Shown: positions 45,525 to 53,607 of the stretch, piece after piece
How positions within the stretch are numbered: position 1 is the stretch's first letter
Layout: each line of letters opens with the position of its first letter
Assembly: GCF_022919135.1 (NCBI RefSeq)
Contig: NZ_CP095049.1
Span: 3,538,501-3,602,500 of the forward strand
DNA: 64,000 nt
Direction of reading: 5' to 3'
Origin: Hymenobacter cellulosivorans
Lineage (GTDB): Bacteria; Bacteroidota; Bacteroidia; Cytophagales; Hymenobacteraceae
Program-made: the position numbers and the translations under genes
The notes under the pieces: generated by a model
The model's input: the letters and a program-made list of their open reading frames with translations, nothing else
Databases searched by the model: none
Told to the model about the DNA's origin: nothing

Positions 45525-48500
45525 ATGTCAAGCTGCCTGCGCCTATTGCTCTTTCTACTGTCCTGGCTGGCCGCTACAGCGGCAGCCGGCCAGTCGGCAG
45601 TGCGCACCGAACTGCCGCTCATCGACGGTTGGCGCACCGTGGCCGACGACAAAAACAGCCAGGTGTATACTGGCTTCGAGCAGGCTGATTTCCAGGACCA
45701 AAGCTGGCAGACGGTGGCCGTTCCCCACAACTGGGACGCCTACGAAGGCTACCGCCGCCAGCGCCACGGCAACCGCCACGGCTACGCCTGGTACCGCAAA
45801 AGCTTCACCGCCAAGGCTACCGGAAGCCAGCAGCGCCATTTTCTGTTCTTCGAAGGCGTGGGCTCCTACGCTACCGTGTGGCTCAACGGCAAGCTCGTAG
45901 GCCGCCACGCCGGGGGCCGTACTACCTTTACCCTCGACGTCACTGAGGCGCTGCGTACCGACGGCCGCCCCAATGTGCTGGCCGTGCGCGCCGACCACCC
46001 CGCCGGCATTCAGGACTTGCCCTGGGTCTGCGGGGGCTGCTCCGAGGAGCGGGGCTTTTCGGAAGGCTCCCAGCCCCTGGGTATTTTCCGGCCCGTTACG
46101 CTGGTTTCTACCAATGCCGTGCGCATCGGGCCCTTCGGCGTCCACATCTGGGCCGACTCTACGCTCAACGCTCAGGTTGCCCGCCTGCAGGTGACAACGG
46201 AAGTCAAAAACTACGGCCCCAAGGCCCAGACGCTGACCGTGCTCAACGAATTATTCGACCGGCAGGGGAGGGTAGTGGCTCAAATTCGGGGCAAGCGGAA
46301 ACTCGCAGCCGGCGCCACGGCCGAGCTGCGCCAGCAACTGCCACAACTGAATCAGCCGCACCTGTGGTCGGTGGAAGACCCGTATCTGTACCGGCTGGTA
46401 ACCCGCATCAGCGCCGGCAACAAGCTGCTGGATGAGCTGGAGACGCCCTACGGCATCCGCTGGATCAGCTGGCCGATTGGCAAGGCTGCGGCGGCCGGGC
46501 AAAAGCAGTTTCTGCTCAACGGCAAACCCGTATTTATCAACGGTATTGCCGAATACGAGCACCTGCTGGGTCAGAGCCACGCCTTTTCGGCCGCTCAGAT
46601 TCGTACCCGCGTGCGGCAGATGAAAGCGGCCGGTTTCAACGCTTTCCGCGACGCCCACCAGCCCCACAACCTGCGCTACCAGGCCAACTGGGACTCCCTG
46701 GGCTGGCTGTGGTGGCCCCAGCTGGCAGCCCACGTGTGGTACGACACGCCGGAGTTTCGCCAGAATTTTAAGACTCTGCTTACCGAGTGGGTCAAGGAGC
46801 GGCGCAACTCGCCCTCGGTAGTGCTCTGGGGCCTGGAAAATGAAAGCACCCTGCCCGCCGACTTCGCCCGGGAATGCACCGCCCTGATCCGCCAGCTCGA
46901 CCCCACGGCTTCGCGGGAGCGGAAAGTCACGACCTGCAATGGGGGGCAGGGCACCGACTGGGACGTGCCCCAGAACTGGACCGGTACCTACGGTGGCGAC
47001 CCAAACCAGTACGCGGCCGACGTGGAGCGGCAGGTGCTCATCGGCGAATACGGCGCCTGGCGCACCCTGGATCTGCACTCGGAAGGCCCGCCGGCCTTCA
47101 ACACCGGGCCGTTCAGCGAAGACCGGTTTACCCAACTCATGGAGCTCAAAGTGCGCCTGGCCGAAGCCGCCCGCGACAAAACCGCCGGCCACTTTTTCTG
47201 GCTCCTGACCTCCCACGACAATCCCGGCCGGGTGCAGGGTGGGGAAGGGCAGCGGGAGCTAGACCGCATTGGGCCGGTAAACTACAAAGGCCTGCTCACG
47301 CCCTGGGAAGAGCCCACCGACGCATTTTACATGTTCCGGGCCAACTACGCCCCCAAAACCACGGAGCCCATGGTGTACCTGGCTTCCCACACCTGGCCCG
47401 ACCGGTGGCTCAAGCCCGGCCGTCAGGACAGCCTGATTGTGTATTCCAACTGCGACGAGGTAGAGCTCTTTAATGATGTGGACGCCGCCTCTCTGGGCCG
47501 CAAAACCCGCTCCGGCATCGGCACGCACTTTCAGTGGGATGGGGTAGAGGTGCGCTACAACGTGCTCTACGCCGTGGGCTATGTGGCCGGCAAGGCCGTG
47601 GCGCGCGACGTCATCGTGCTGCACCACTTGCCCCCAGCGCCCAACTTCGACAAGCTGCGGGCCGGTGCTCAACCCCTGACCGCGCCCCAACCCAACTATA
47701 ACTACCTCTACCGCGTGAACTGCGGCGGACCGGCTTACGTGGACCGGCACGGTAGCCGCTGGCTGGCCGACCAGCCCCGCACCGGCCCCGCCACCTGGGG
47801 CTCGGAGTCGTGGACCCAGGACTTTGCTGGCCTCTCGCCCTTCTTTGCCAGTCAACGCCGCACCCACGACCCCATCGGCGGCACTACCGACTGGCCTTTG
47901 TTTCAGGATTTCCGCTACGGCCGCGAAAAGCTGCGCTACAGCTTCCCCGTGCCCGATGGCGACTACCTCGTGGAGCTGTACTTTGTGGAGCCCTGGCTGG
48001 GTACCGGTGGGGGCCTCGACTGCACTAGCTGGCGCCTGTTTGATGTGGCCGTGAACAACGAAACGGTGCTCAAAGATCTGGACATCTGGAAGGAAGCCGG
48101 CCACGACCAGGCCCTAAAAAAGACCGTGCGGGTGCACGTCACTGGCGGGCAGCTGGTCGTGTCGTTTCCGCACGTGGCCTCGGGCCAAGCTGTAGTTTCG
48201 GCTATAGCCATTGCCAGCCTCGATGCCGGTTTGAAACCCGCTCCCGCGCCCCAGTCGGTAATCAGCGGCCTGCAACAGACCAATCCGGGGGCAGCTGCGC
48301 AGTGGACCGCTGAAACCTGGCTCGATACCGGCAACCAGCCCTACACCGATTCGCCCGTGGCTATTAGTGCTCTGCCTTCGGCCCTGTACGGAGCCGAATG
48401 GCTACGCCGCCCCCAACAGTTGCCCGCCGGCGAGCCGCTGGCCAGCTTCCAAGTCAGCACCGCTGCCGATGTCTACATCAGTCTGGACGCGCCGCAGAAA

Positions 48501-49082
48501 GCCCTGCCTGCCTGGCTCAAAGAATACGAAGACACCAAAACCACGCTCACGACCAACGAGACCGGCGGCCGACTTTTCCGCGTGTACCGGCGCCGGTTTG
48601 CGCCCGGCGCTACCGTAGCGCTGGGTGCGGGCAGTAACTATCTGGTGGCCGTCAACCGCGCCACGACCATCGAGCCAGCCTACGACCTGAAAGCCATAAC
48701 CGGCTACAAGCCGGCTACAGCCCGCATAACGGGGCCAGGAGTGGTGAAAGAAATCGTGCACGCCAAGGAAAGCCTCACATTCAAGGAAGCCACTGGCGGG
48801 GCCGTGGAGTGGAAAATCCAGGTCGGTGTGGCCGATACCTATTCCCTAACGCTGCGCTACGCCAACCAACTAACCCGCCCGCTCAAGGGCAAGCTGACTG
48901 TATCGGCCGCCGACGGCACGCTGCTGCGGGAAGAAGCCGTGGAGCTGCTGCCCTCCAAGCCCGGCAAGTGGAACTACCTGGCGTCCTCTACCGCCACCAT
49001 GATCAACGCGGGCAGCTACAACGTCCGCCTCACCGCCATCGACGCCGCCGGGCTGAGCGTGTCGGGTTTGGAAGTGCAGTAA
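45525..49082 (+). CDS. GH2 glycoside hydrolase with malectin and carbohydrate-binding domains
   Basis: A 1185-aa exported enzyme, with the ATG at 45525 giving a signal peptide (SSCLRLLLFLLSWLAATAAA). The longer frame from 45300 only reads through repeat copy A. The order is a GH2 sugar-binding domain (about 25-215, SYATVWLNGKLVGRHAGGR), an Ig-like domain and a TIM barrel with the acid/base E440 (GLENES) and nucleophile E508 (IGEYGAW). A GH2 C-terminal domain, a malectin domain (about 725-900, YRVNCGGPAYVDRHGSRW) and two beta domains ending near CBM6/35 style follow. Possible activities include beta-galactosidase, beta-glucuronidase and alpha-L-arabinopyranosidase; the sequence does not decide. 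The unusual size comes from the three extra C-terminal modules. Confidence 0.85.
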   Translation: MSSCLRLLLFLLSWLAATAAAGQSAVRTELPLIDGWRTVADDKNSQVYTGFEQADFQDQSWQTVAVPHNWDAYEGYRRQRHGNRHGYAWYRKSFTAKATGSQQRHFLFFEGVGSYATVWLNGKLVGRHAGGRTTFTLDVTEALRTDGRPNVLAVRADHPAGIQDLPWVCGGCSEERGFSEGSQPLGIFRPVTLVSTNAVRIGPFGVHIWADSTLNAQVARLQVTTEVKNYGPKAQTLTVLNELFDRQGRVVAQIRGKRKLAAGATAELRQQLPQLNQPHLWSVEDPYLYRLVTRISAGNKLLDELETPYGIRWISWPIGKAAAAGQKQFLLNGKPVFINGIAEYEHLLGQSHAFSAAQIRTRVRQMKAAGFNAFRDAHQPHNLRYQANWDSLGWLWWPQLAAHVWYDTPEFRQNFKTLLTEWVKERRNSPSVVLWGLENESTLPADFARECTALIRQLDPTASRERKVTTCNGGQGTDWDVPQNWTGTYGGDPNQYAADVERQVLIGEYGAWRTLDLHSEGPPAFNTGPFSEDRFTQLMELKVRLAEAARDKTAGHFFWLLTSHDNPGRVQGGEGQRELDRIGPVNYKGLLTPWEEPTDAFYMFRANYAPKTTEPMVYLASHTWPDRWLKPGRQDSLIVYSNCDEVELFNDVDAASLGRKTRSGIGTHFQWDGVEVRYNVLYAVGYVAGKAVARDVIVLHHLPPAPNFDKLRAGAQPLTAPQPNYNYLYRVNCGGPAYVDRHGSRWLADQPRTGPATWGSESWTQDFAGLSPFFASQRRTHDPIGGTTDWPLFQDFRYGREKLRYSFPVPDGDYLVELYFVEPWLGTGGGLDCTSWRLFDVAVNNETVLKDLDIWKEAGHDQALKKTVRVHVTGGQLVVSFPHVASGQAVVSAIAIASLDAGLKPAPAPQSVISGLQQTNPGAAAQWTAETWLDTGNQPYTDSPVAISALPSALYGAEWLRRPQQLPAGEPLASFQVSTAADVYISLDAPQKALPAWLKEYEDTKTTLTTNETGGRLFRVYRRRFAPGATVALGAGSNYLVAVNRATTIEPAYDLKAITGYKPATARITGPGVVKEIVHAKESLTFKEATGGAVEWKIQVGVADTYSLTLRYANQLTRPLKGKLTVSAADGTLLREEAVELLPSKPGKWNYLASSTATMINAGSYNVRLTAIDAAGLSVSGLEVQ

Positions 49083-49103
49083 GGGTAATTGTTGGTAGGT
49101 AAG

Positions 49104-49258
49104 AACGTCATGCTGAGCTTGCCGAAGCATCTCTACCGCTTCGTTGTACCAGCAATGGAAGATTACTACTGCGGTAGAGATGCTTCGGCAAGCTCAGCAT
49201 GACAGTTACTATTGCAACGTCAGCATGCGAGATTTCTCGCGGGGCTCGAAATGACGTT
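49104..49258. repeat. MITE-like inverted-repeat element, copy B
   Basis: The outer ends aacgtcatgctgagc (49104-49118) and gctcgaaatgacgtt (49244-49258) are reverse complements at 12 of 15 positions. Inside, a perfect 33-bp inverted repeat (49107-49139 and 49171-49203) flanks a 31-bp loop. The caatgg ... actactgcgg interior matches copy A. RNA from it would fold into a very stable hairpin. It follows the GH2 stop by 22 bp. Confidence 0.8.
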
Positions 49259-49303
49259 CAGCTATTGAACAACCACCAACCAACAACTAAAACTCCAAAA
49301 GTC

Positions 49304-49365
49304 AAGATGCTACAATAGAAGGGGAAGATGGTACACGTAGCCTGCGGGCCGGGCTGATACCTTTG
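49304..49365 (+). promoter_or_regulatory. AraC-type tandem half-sites and -7 element upstream of the symporter gene (site 2)
   Basis: aagatgctaca (49304-49314) and aagatggtaca (49325-49335) start 21 bp apart and differ at one position. A perfect TAnnTTTG (49358-49365) begins 33 bp after the second half-site starts. The leader to the ATG at 49429 is about 58 nt. The remainder of 49083-49428 is repeat copy B and short AT-rich sequence. Confidence 0.65.
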
Positions 49366-49428
49366 CTAACAGGATTTTAACCTTGGGTACCGGGCGAGAT
49401 TTCGCGGCATTTTGGCAATGTTTGTTTC

Positions 49429-51027
49429 ATGAGCAACCTGCGAGTTCTAGACCTGTCCATTATTGCCCTCTACCTGCTGGCTATGATAGCCGTGGGGGTG
49501 TACTTCGCGCGGAAAAATGTGAATCCGGAGCAGTACTCCAGCGCCTCGGGCTCCATTCCGGGCTGGGCTATTGGTCTGTCGATTTACGCCACCTTCCTGA
49601 GCAGCAATACCTTTCTGGGCGTGCCGGGCAAGGCATTTGGGACCAACTGGAACGCCTTTGTTTTCAGTCTGTCGATGCCGCTGGCGGCCTGGGTAGCGGC
49701 CCGCTACTTTGTGCCATTTTACCGCAGCACCGGTGAAATTTCGGCCTACACCCACCTGGAGCACCGCTTTGGCAGCTGGGCCCGCACTTATGCCGTGGTC
49801 TGTTTTCTGCTGACCCAGCTGGCCCGCATCGGCTCCATCTTTTTCGGTATTGCCCTTACCCTGCAGGCGCTGACGGGCTTTTCGATGGAGATGATTATGC
49901 TCTGCACCGGCATCTGCATCATTGTTTATACTGTACTGGGCGGCATTGAGGCCGTTATCTGGACCGAAGTGGTGCAGGGCGTCATTAAGACCTTCGGGGC
50001 GTTGCTGATTCTGTATTTGATTATCGAGAACATGCCCGGCGGCCTGCCCAACGTGGTAGCCATCGGGCAGCAGCACGACAAGTTCAGCCTGGGCGGCTTC
50101 CTGCCCGACTTCACTCAGTCCACCTTCTGGGTGGTGCTGCTCTACGGCTTTTTTATCAACCTCAACAACTTCGGCGTCGACCAGAACTACGTGCAGCGCT
50201 ACCACACGGCGGCCTCGGCCAAGCAGGCGGCCAAGTCCATCTGGCTGTGCGTGTGGCTGTACCTGCCCGCCTCGCTCTTGTTCTTCGTCATCGGCTCGGC
50301 GTTGTTTGCCTACTACCAGGTGCACCCCGAGCTGATTGAGGCCGTGAAGCTGAAAGTGGCCGCCGAAAAGCTGCCCCTCACGGCCACGGCCGCCCAGATC
50401 AGCCAGGCCGCGGCCCAGTTGCTGCCCTCGGATTACGGCGACAAAGTCATGCCCCACTTCATGGTTACTAAGATTCCTTCGGGCTTCGTGGGGCTCATCG
50501 TGTCAGCTATTCTATCGGCGGCTATGAGCACCATCAGCTCGGGTATGAATGCCTCGGCCACGGTATTCACGGCCGACATCTACGAGCGGTATTTCAAGCC
50601 CAACCTGAATATGCGCCAGACCATGCGCATGCTGCACCTGGGCACCGTGGTGGTGGGTTTGCTGGGCATGGGCACCGGCATTGCCATGATTGGGGTGAAA
50701 AGCGTGCTGGACGTGTGGTGGGAGCTGTCGGGCATTTTTGCCGCGGGCATGCTGGGCTTGTTTCTGCTGGGCGTCATCAGCCGGCAAACCGGCAACCACG
50801 AGGCCCTTACTGCTACCATTATCGGGGTGCTGGTTATTCTCTGGATGACGTTTTCGGGCAAGCTGCCCGAGGAGCTGGCTTCCTTCCGCAACCCCCTGCA
50901 CAAGAGCATGATTATCGTGGTGGGCACGCTCACTATTTTCCTGGTCGGTTTGCTGCTCACCAAGTGGCGCGGCGCCAAAGCAGTTCCCCCCGAACCAACC
51001 CTGGCCGCGGCCGAACAGGTGCACTAG
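49429..51027 (+). CDS. Sodium:solute symporter (SSS family)
   Basis: A 532-aa inner-membrane protein with about 13-14 hydrophobic segments and no signal peptide. Typical SSS parts are MIAVGVYFARKNVNPEQYSSASGSIPGWAIGLSIYA near the N-terminus, IYTVLGGIEAVIWTEVVQGVIK (the SSS signature GG.xAV.WTDxxQ type), NNFGVDQNYVQRYHTA and LIVSAILSAAMSTISSGMNASATV. It probably imports a monosaccharide released from pectin, using the sodium gradient. The substrate might be a uronic acid or a deoxysugar, but this is inferred from the neighbours. It has its own activator-type promoter (site 2) and is followed 71 bp later by an aldolase gene. Confidence 0.9.
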   Translation: MSNLRVLDLSIIALYLLAMIAVGVYFARKNVNPEQYSSASGSIPGWAIGLSIYATFLSSNTFLGVPGKAFGTNWNAFVFSLSMPLAAWVAARYFVPFYRSTGEISAYTHLEHRFGSWARTYAVVCFLLTQLARIGSIFFGIALTLQALTGFSMEMIMLCTGICIIVYTVLGGIEAVIWTEVVQGVIKTFGALLILYLIIENMPGGLPNVVAIGQQHDKFSLGGFLPDFTQSTFWVVLLYGFFINLNNFGVDQNYVQRYHTAASAKQAAKSIWLCVWLYLPASLLFFVIGSALFAYYQVHPELIEAVKLKVAAEKLPLTATAAQISQAAAQLLPSDYGDKVMPHFMVTKIPSGFVGLIVSAILSAAMSTISSGMNASATVFTADIYERYFKPNLNMRQTMRMLHLGTVVVGLLGMGTGIAMIGVKSVLDVWWELSGIFAAGMLGLFLLGVISRQTGNHEALTATIIGVLVILWMTFSGKLPEELASFRNPLHKSMIIVVGTLTIFLVGLLLTKWRGAKAVPPEPTLAAAEQVH

Positions 51028-51098
51028 CCGCCGGCCCCCAAGACGTAACTACATAGCCCCGAAGCGGCTATTCTAACTGACTATTACTGGTTTAGGAG

Positions 51099-52022
51099 AT
51101 GGAAAAATCACGCAAAGGATTTGTCCCGGTCATGCTCATGCCTTTTCAGAACGATGGGCAAATCGACTACCCGGCGCTGACGCGCCTGACGGAGCTGTAC
51201 TTAAAGGCCGGTGCGTCCGGACTGTTTGCCAATTGCTTGTCGAGCGAGATGTTCGAGCTCAGCGCCCAGGAGCGCCTGCAAAGCATCCGTCACGTGGTGG
51301 ACGTGGTGGGCGGGGCCGTGCCCGTGGTGGCTACCGGCACCTTCGCCGGCTCTCTCACCGAGCAGGCCGACTTCGTGAAGCGCGTCTACGAAACTGGCAC
51401 CGAGGCGGTCATCGTCATCACGGGCCTGCTGGCCGAGCAGAGCGAGTCGGATGCCGTGTTCAACGAGCGGGTGTTTCGGCTGCTGAGCTGGACGCCGGGC
51501 ATTCCGCTGGGCTTCTACGAATGCCCCGAGCCCTACAAGCGCCTGCTCTCGGCCGAGCAGCTGGGTCAGTTTGTGCAAACCGGGCGCGTAATTTACCACA
51601 AGGACACCTGCCTGGATATCAACCAGGTAAAAGCCAAGCTGGCCGCGGCCGAAGGCCATCCGTTTGGCCTCTACGATGCCTACATGGGTCATGCCGTGGC
51701 CTCGCTGCGGGCTGGGGCAGCGGGTTTGTCCTGTATTCAGGGCAACTTCTTCCCTGAGCTCATTGTGTGGCTCTGCGACAACTACGACCAGCCTCATTTA
51801 CAAACTGAAGTAGAGGAAGTGCAGCAGTTTTTCATCCGCAACATGGACGTGATGCACCACGTGTATCCCATTGCGGCCAAGTACTCGCTCAAGCAGCGCG
51901 GCATCGATATTTCGACCTTCACGCGCCGGCAGGTCGGCAACTTTTCCAGCGCCGTGCGCCAGGGCGTGGAGGCCCTCAGCGGCGACTATCTGACCCTGAG
52001 CCGCAGCCTGGAACTAGCTTAG
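51099..52022 (+). CDS. DapA-family aldolase/lyase (2-keto-3-deoxy sugar acid type)
   Basis: A 307-aa TIM-barrel Schiff-base aldolase. The candidate lysine is K168 (VIYHKDTCLD) and the assisting tyrosine is Y140 (GFYECPEPYKR). The N-terminus FVPVMLMPFQNDGQIDY and the glycine-rich ASGLFANCLSSEMFEL (in place of the usual GTTGE) are family marks, as is GNFFPELIVWL. The GTTGE loop has diverged to a serine-rich form, as in many sugar-acid aldolases, so dihydrodipicolinate synthase itself is unlikely. With the symporter gene upstream, it probably splits an imported sugar acid to pyruvate and an aldehyde. The gene ends before a very strong bidirectional terminator. Confidence 0.75.
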   Translation: MEKSRKGFVPVMLMPFQNDGQIDYPALTRLTELYLKAGASGLFANCLSSEMFELSAQERLQSIRHVVDVVGGAVPVVATGTFAGSLTEQADFVKRVYETGTEAVIVITGLLAEQSESDAVFNERVFRLLSWTPGIPLGFYECPEPYKRLLSAEQLGQFVQTGRVIYHKDTCLDINQVKAKLAAAEGHPFGLYDAYMGHAVASLRAGAAGLSCIQGNFFPELIVWLCDNYDQPHLQTEVEEVQQFFIRNMDVMHHVYPIAAKYSLKQRGIDISTFTRRQVGNFSSAVRQGVEALSGDYLTLSRSLELA

Positions 52023-52049
52023 TAAGACAAATAAAGGAAGGAGTAGCGT

Positions 52050-52115
52050 ACAAGAAGGGAGAGAAAAAAGGCCGCTGTCAATGCTGACAGCGGCCTTTTT
52101 TCTCTCCCTTCTTGT
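52050..52115. terminator. Bidirectional terminator with 31-bp perfect arms
   Basis: Arms 52050-52080 and 52085-52115 are perfect complements around atgc. The GC core (ggccgctgtca) is flanked by an A6/T6 run, so the plus strand ends in ttttttctctccc and the minus strand likewise. It separates the convergent aldolase and AraC-type genes. Confidence 0.9.
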
Positions 52116-52125
52116 TATTCGTTGG

Positions 52126-53019
52126 CTAGGCGGCCGCCAGTTCCTTGTAGCTGTGCAGGTATTTGCGCTTGTACTCCAGCGGGGTCATCTTCGTGATTTT
52201 CTTGAAGTGCCGGTAGAAGTTCGACACGTTGTTGAAGCCGCACTCAAAGCAGATAACCTCCGTGGGCATCTTGTCCTCGATGAGCAGGCGGCAAGCCTGG
52301 CTGATGCGGATTTCGATGAGGAAATCGTAGTACGTTTTCTTGGTTATCAGCTTAAAATACCGGCAGAACGACGTCACGCTCAAGTTGCTGATGGAGGCAA
52401 TTTCCTCCAGGGTAATTTCCTTTTTGTAGTTGGACAGCGTGTAGTTGCACACCTTGTTGATGCGCTGGTTGTCCGACTCGGTCGACTGCTTGTAGGCGTG
52501 GTGCTCGGCGGCAATGGACTGGATTTCCGACGTTTCGGAAATGATTTTCAGAATAGACAAGAAGATGATGATGCGGTCCAGGTCGGTGGCCTGCACGGCG
52601 GCCAGCATCAGGGGAGCCAGGCGGGCCTTGGCTTCGCCGCCGATGAGCAGGCCGCTCTTGGCTTTTTCGAACAGCTTGGGAATCAGGTAGGCCTCGGGCA
52701 GGCCCAGCAGGTAGCGGCCCAGGCACTCGGGCAAAAACTGGATAACGACGGCCTCCACTTCCTGGGCGGGGTCGTTCTGGAAATACTCTTCGTTGCAGCG
52801 CCAAGTGTGGGGCAGGTTGGCGCCGAGCAGGATAATCTCGCCCGAGGAGAAGTTGCTGATGTTGTCGCCAATCAGCCGCACGCCCTCGCCCCGAATCACG
52901 TAGTGCAGCTCCAGCTCGGGGTGGTAGTGCCAGGTGGTGCCGAAGTTAGGCTTTCGGTCGTGCCGAATGCTGAACGAGCTCTGGGTGCTGACCGGGACTT
53001 TGTGGAAGTGCGCTTTCAT
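52126..53019 (-). CDS. AraC-family transcriptional regulator, candidate master regulator of the pectin locus
   Basis: A 297-aa regulator. The N-terminal cupin sensor (about 20-90) has TTWHYHPELELHYVIRGEGVRLIGD and GEIILLGANLPHTW. The C-terminal AraC double helix-turn-helix (about 195-290) has ITLEEIASISNLSVTSFCRYFKLIT, the linker helix and VICFECGFNNVSNFYRHFKKITKMTPLEYKRKY. Its recognition helices should read two direct half-sites two helical turns apart, as found in front of the PUL genes. It lies in the middle of the locus, transcribed against both operons. A lone half-site-like sequence (53155-53165, minus strand) upstream could mean autoregulation. The link to the sites is inference. Confidence 0.9.
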   Translation of the reverse strand: MKAHFHKVPVSTQSSFSIRHDRKPNFGTTWHYHPELELHYVIRGEGVRLIGDNISNFSSGEIILLGANLPHTWRCNEEYFQNDPAQEVEAVVIQFLPECLGRYLLGLPEAYLIPKLFEKAKSGLLIGGEAKARLAPLMLAAVQATDLDRIIIFLSILKIISETSEIQSIAAEHHAYKQSTESDNQRINKVCNYTLSNYKKEITLEEIASISNLSVTSFCRYFKLITKKTYYDFLIEIRISQACRLLIEDKMPTEVICFECGFNNVSNFYRHFKKITKMTPLEYKRKYLHSYKELAAA

Positions 53020-53391
53020 GACAGGGTGGATGAAGGTGGGAACTGGAAAGGTCCGCGCCCCGAAGAACGGAGAACGGGCTGCGGAAAACTCCCACTAGTC
53101 AAAGAGGCTTCGCTCGGCATTTGCGGGCAGGAAGGAGGGGCCCGGCGACCTTACTCTAGGATCTTAGCCTGGGCCAAGAGCTGAAAGTCAGACGCTGTTA
53201 CGGAGCCTTTCTGGTAGTGAGTGGACACTAATATATTTTGCCGTGGAGCCTGCACTCTCCTGTAGTCTACTGCTCCGGTCCAGATTCGGCTTCCGGAGCC
53301 GGTGAAATGGGTGAGTGGGTACTTGTCCTGGCCGGTATTTACTATCTGCCCTTTGTGGCCGCTCCAGGGCCCGGCTTAGGCCGGCTATGCT
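53020..53391. other. Upstream part of the AraC/fucose-isomerase divergent region
   Basis: No gene is seen. It contains one AraC-type half-site-like sequence (tctaggatctt at 53155-53165, read on the minus strand as aagatcctaga) about 136 bp from the AraC start and an AT-rich atatattttg stretch (53231-53240). Confidence 0.35.
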
Positions 53392-53453
53392 AATATCCTA
53401 TACTAAGTAGCTAAGAATCGGCAGGGTGCCCGCGGCTTCGTCCGGCATATTTG
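53392..53453 (+). promoter_or_regulatory. AraC-type half-site and -7 element upstream of the second rightward PUL unit (site 4)
   Basis: aatatcctata (53392-53402) matches the upstream half-site of the other promoters. The second position (53413-53423, aagaatcggca) is degenerate. catatttg (53446-53453) lies exactly at the predicted -7 position and differs from TAnnTTTG only at the first base. The leader to the GTG at 53608 is about 150 nt and holds no ORF I support. Confidence 0.5.
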
Positions 53454-53607
53454 TTACGGCGGCTTTACCATCGTTTTTCCGACGCCCGCGCCTTTTGGCC
53501 CGACTGCCGGACTCCGCTCAAAAAAGTTTTTCACCGGCCTCAGGTTGCGCCGGCACGGCCGCCCGATACCCCGCCAGTTCCCTCCCTGAACCCCTAAACC
53601 GCACACA

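Noticed and set aside
52081..53184. Plus-strand open frame of 367 codons
   Set aside because: Antisense to the AraC-type regulator and starts inside the terminator.
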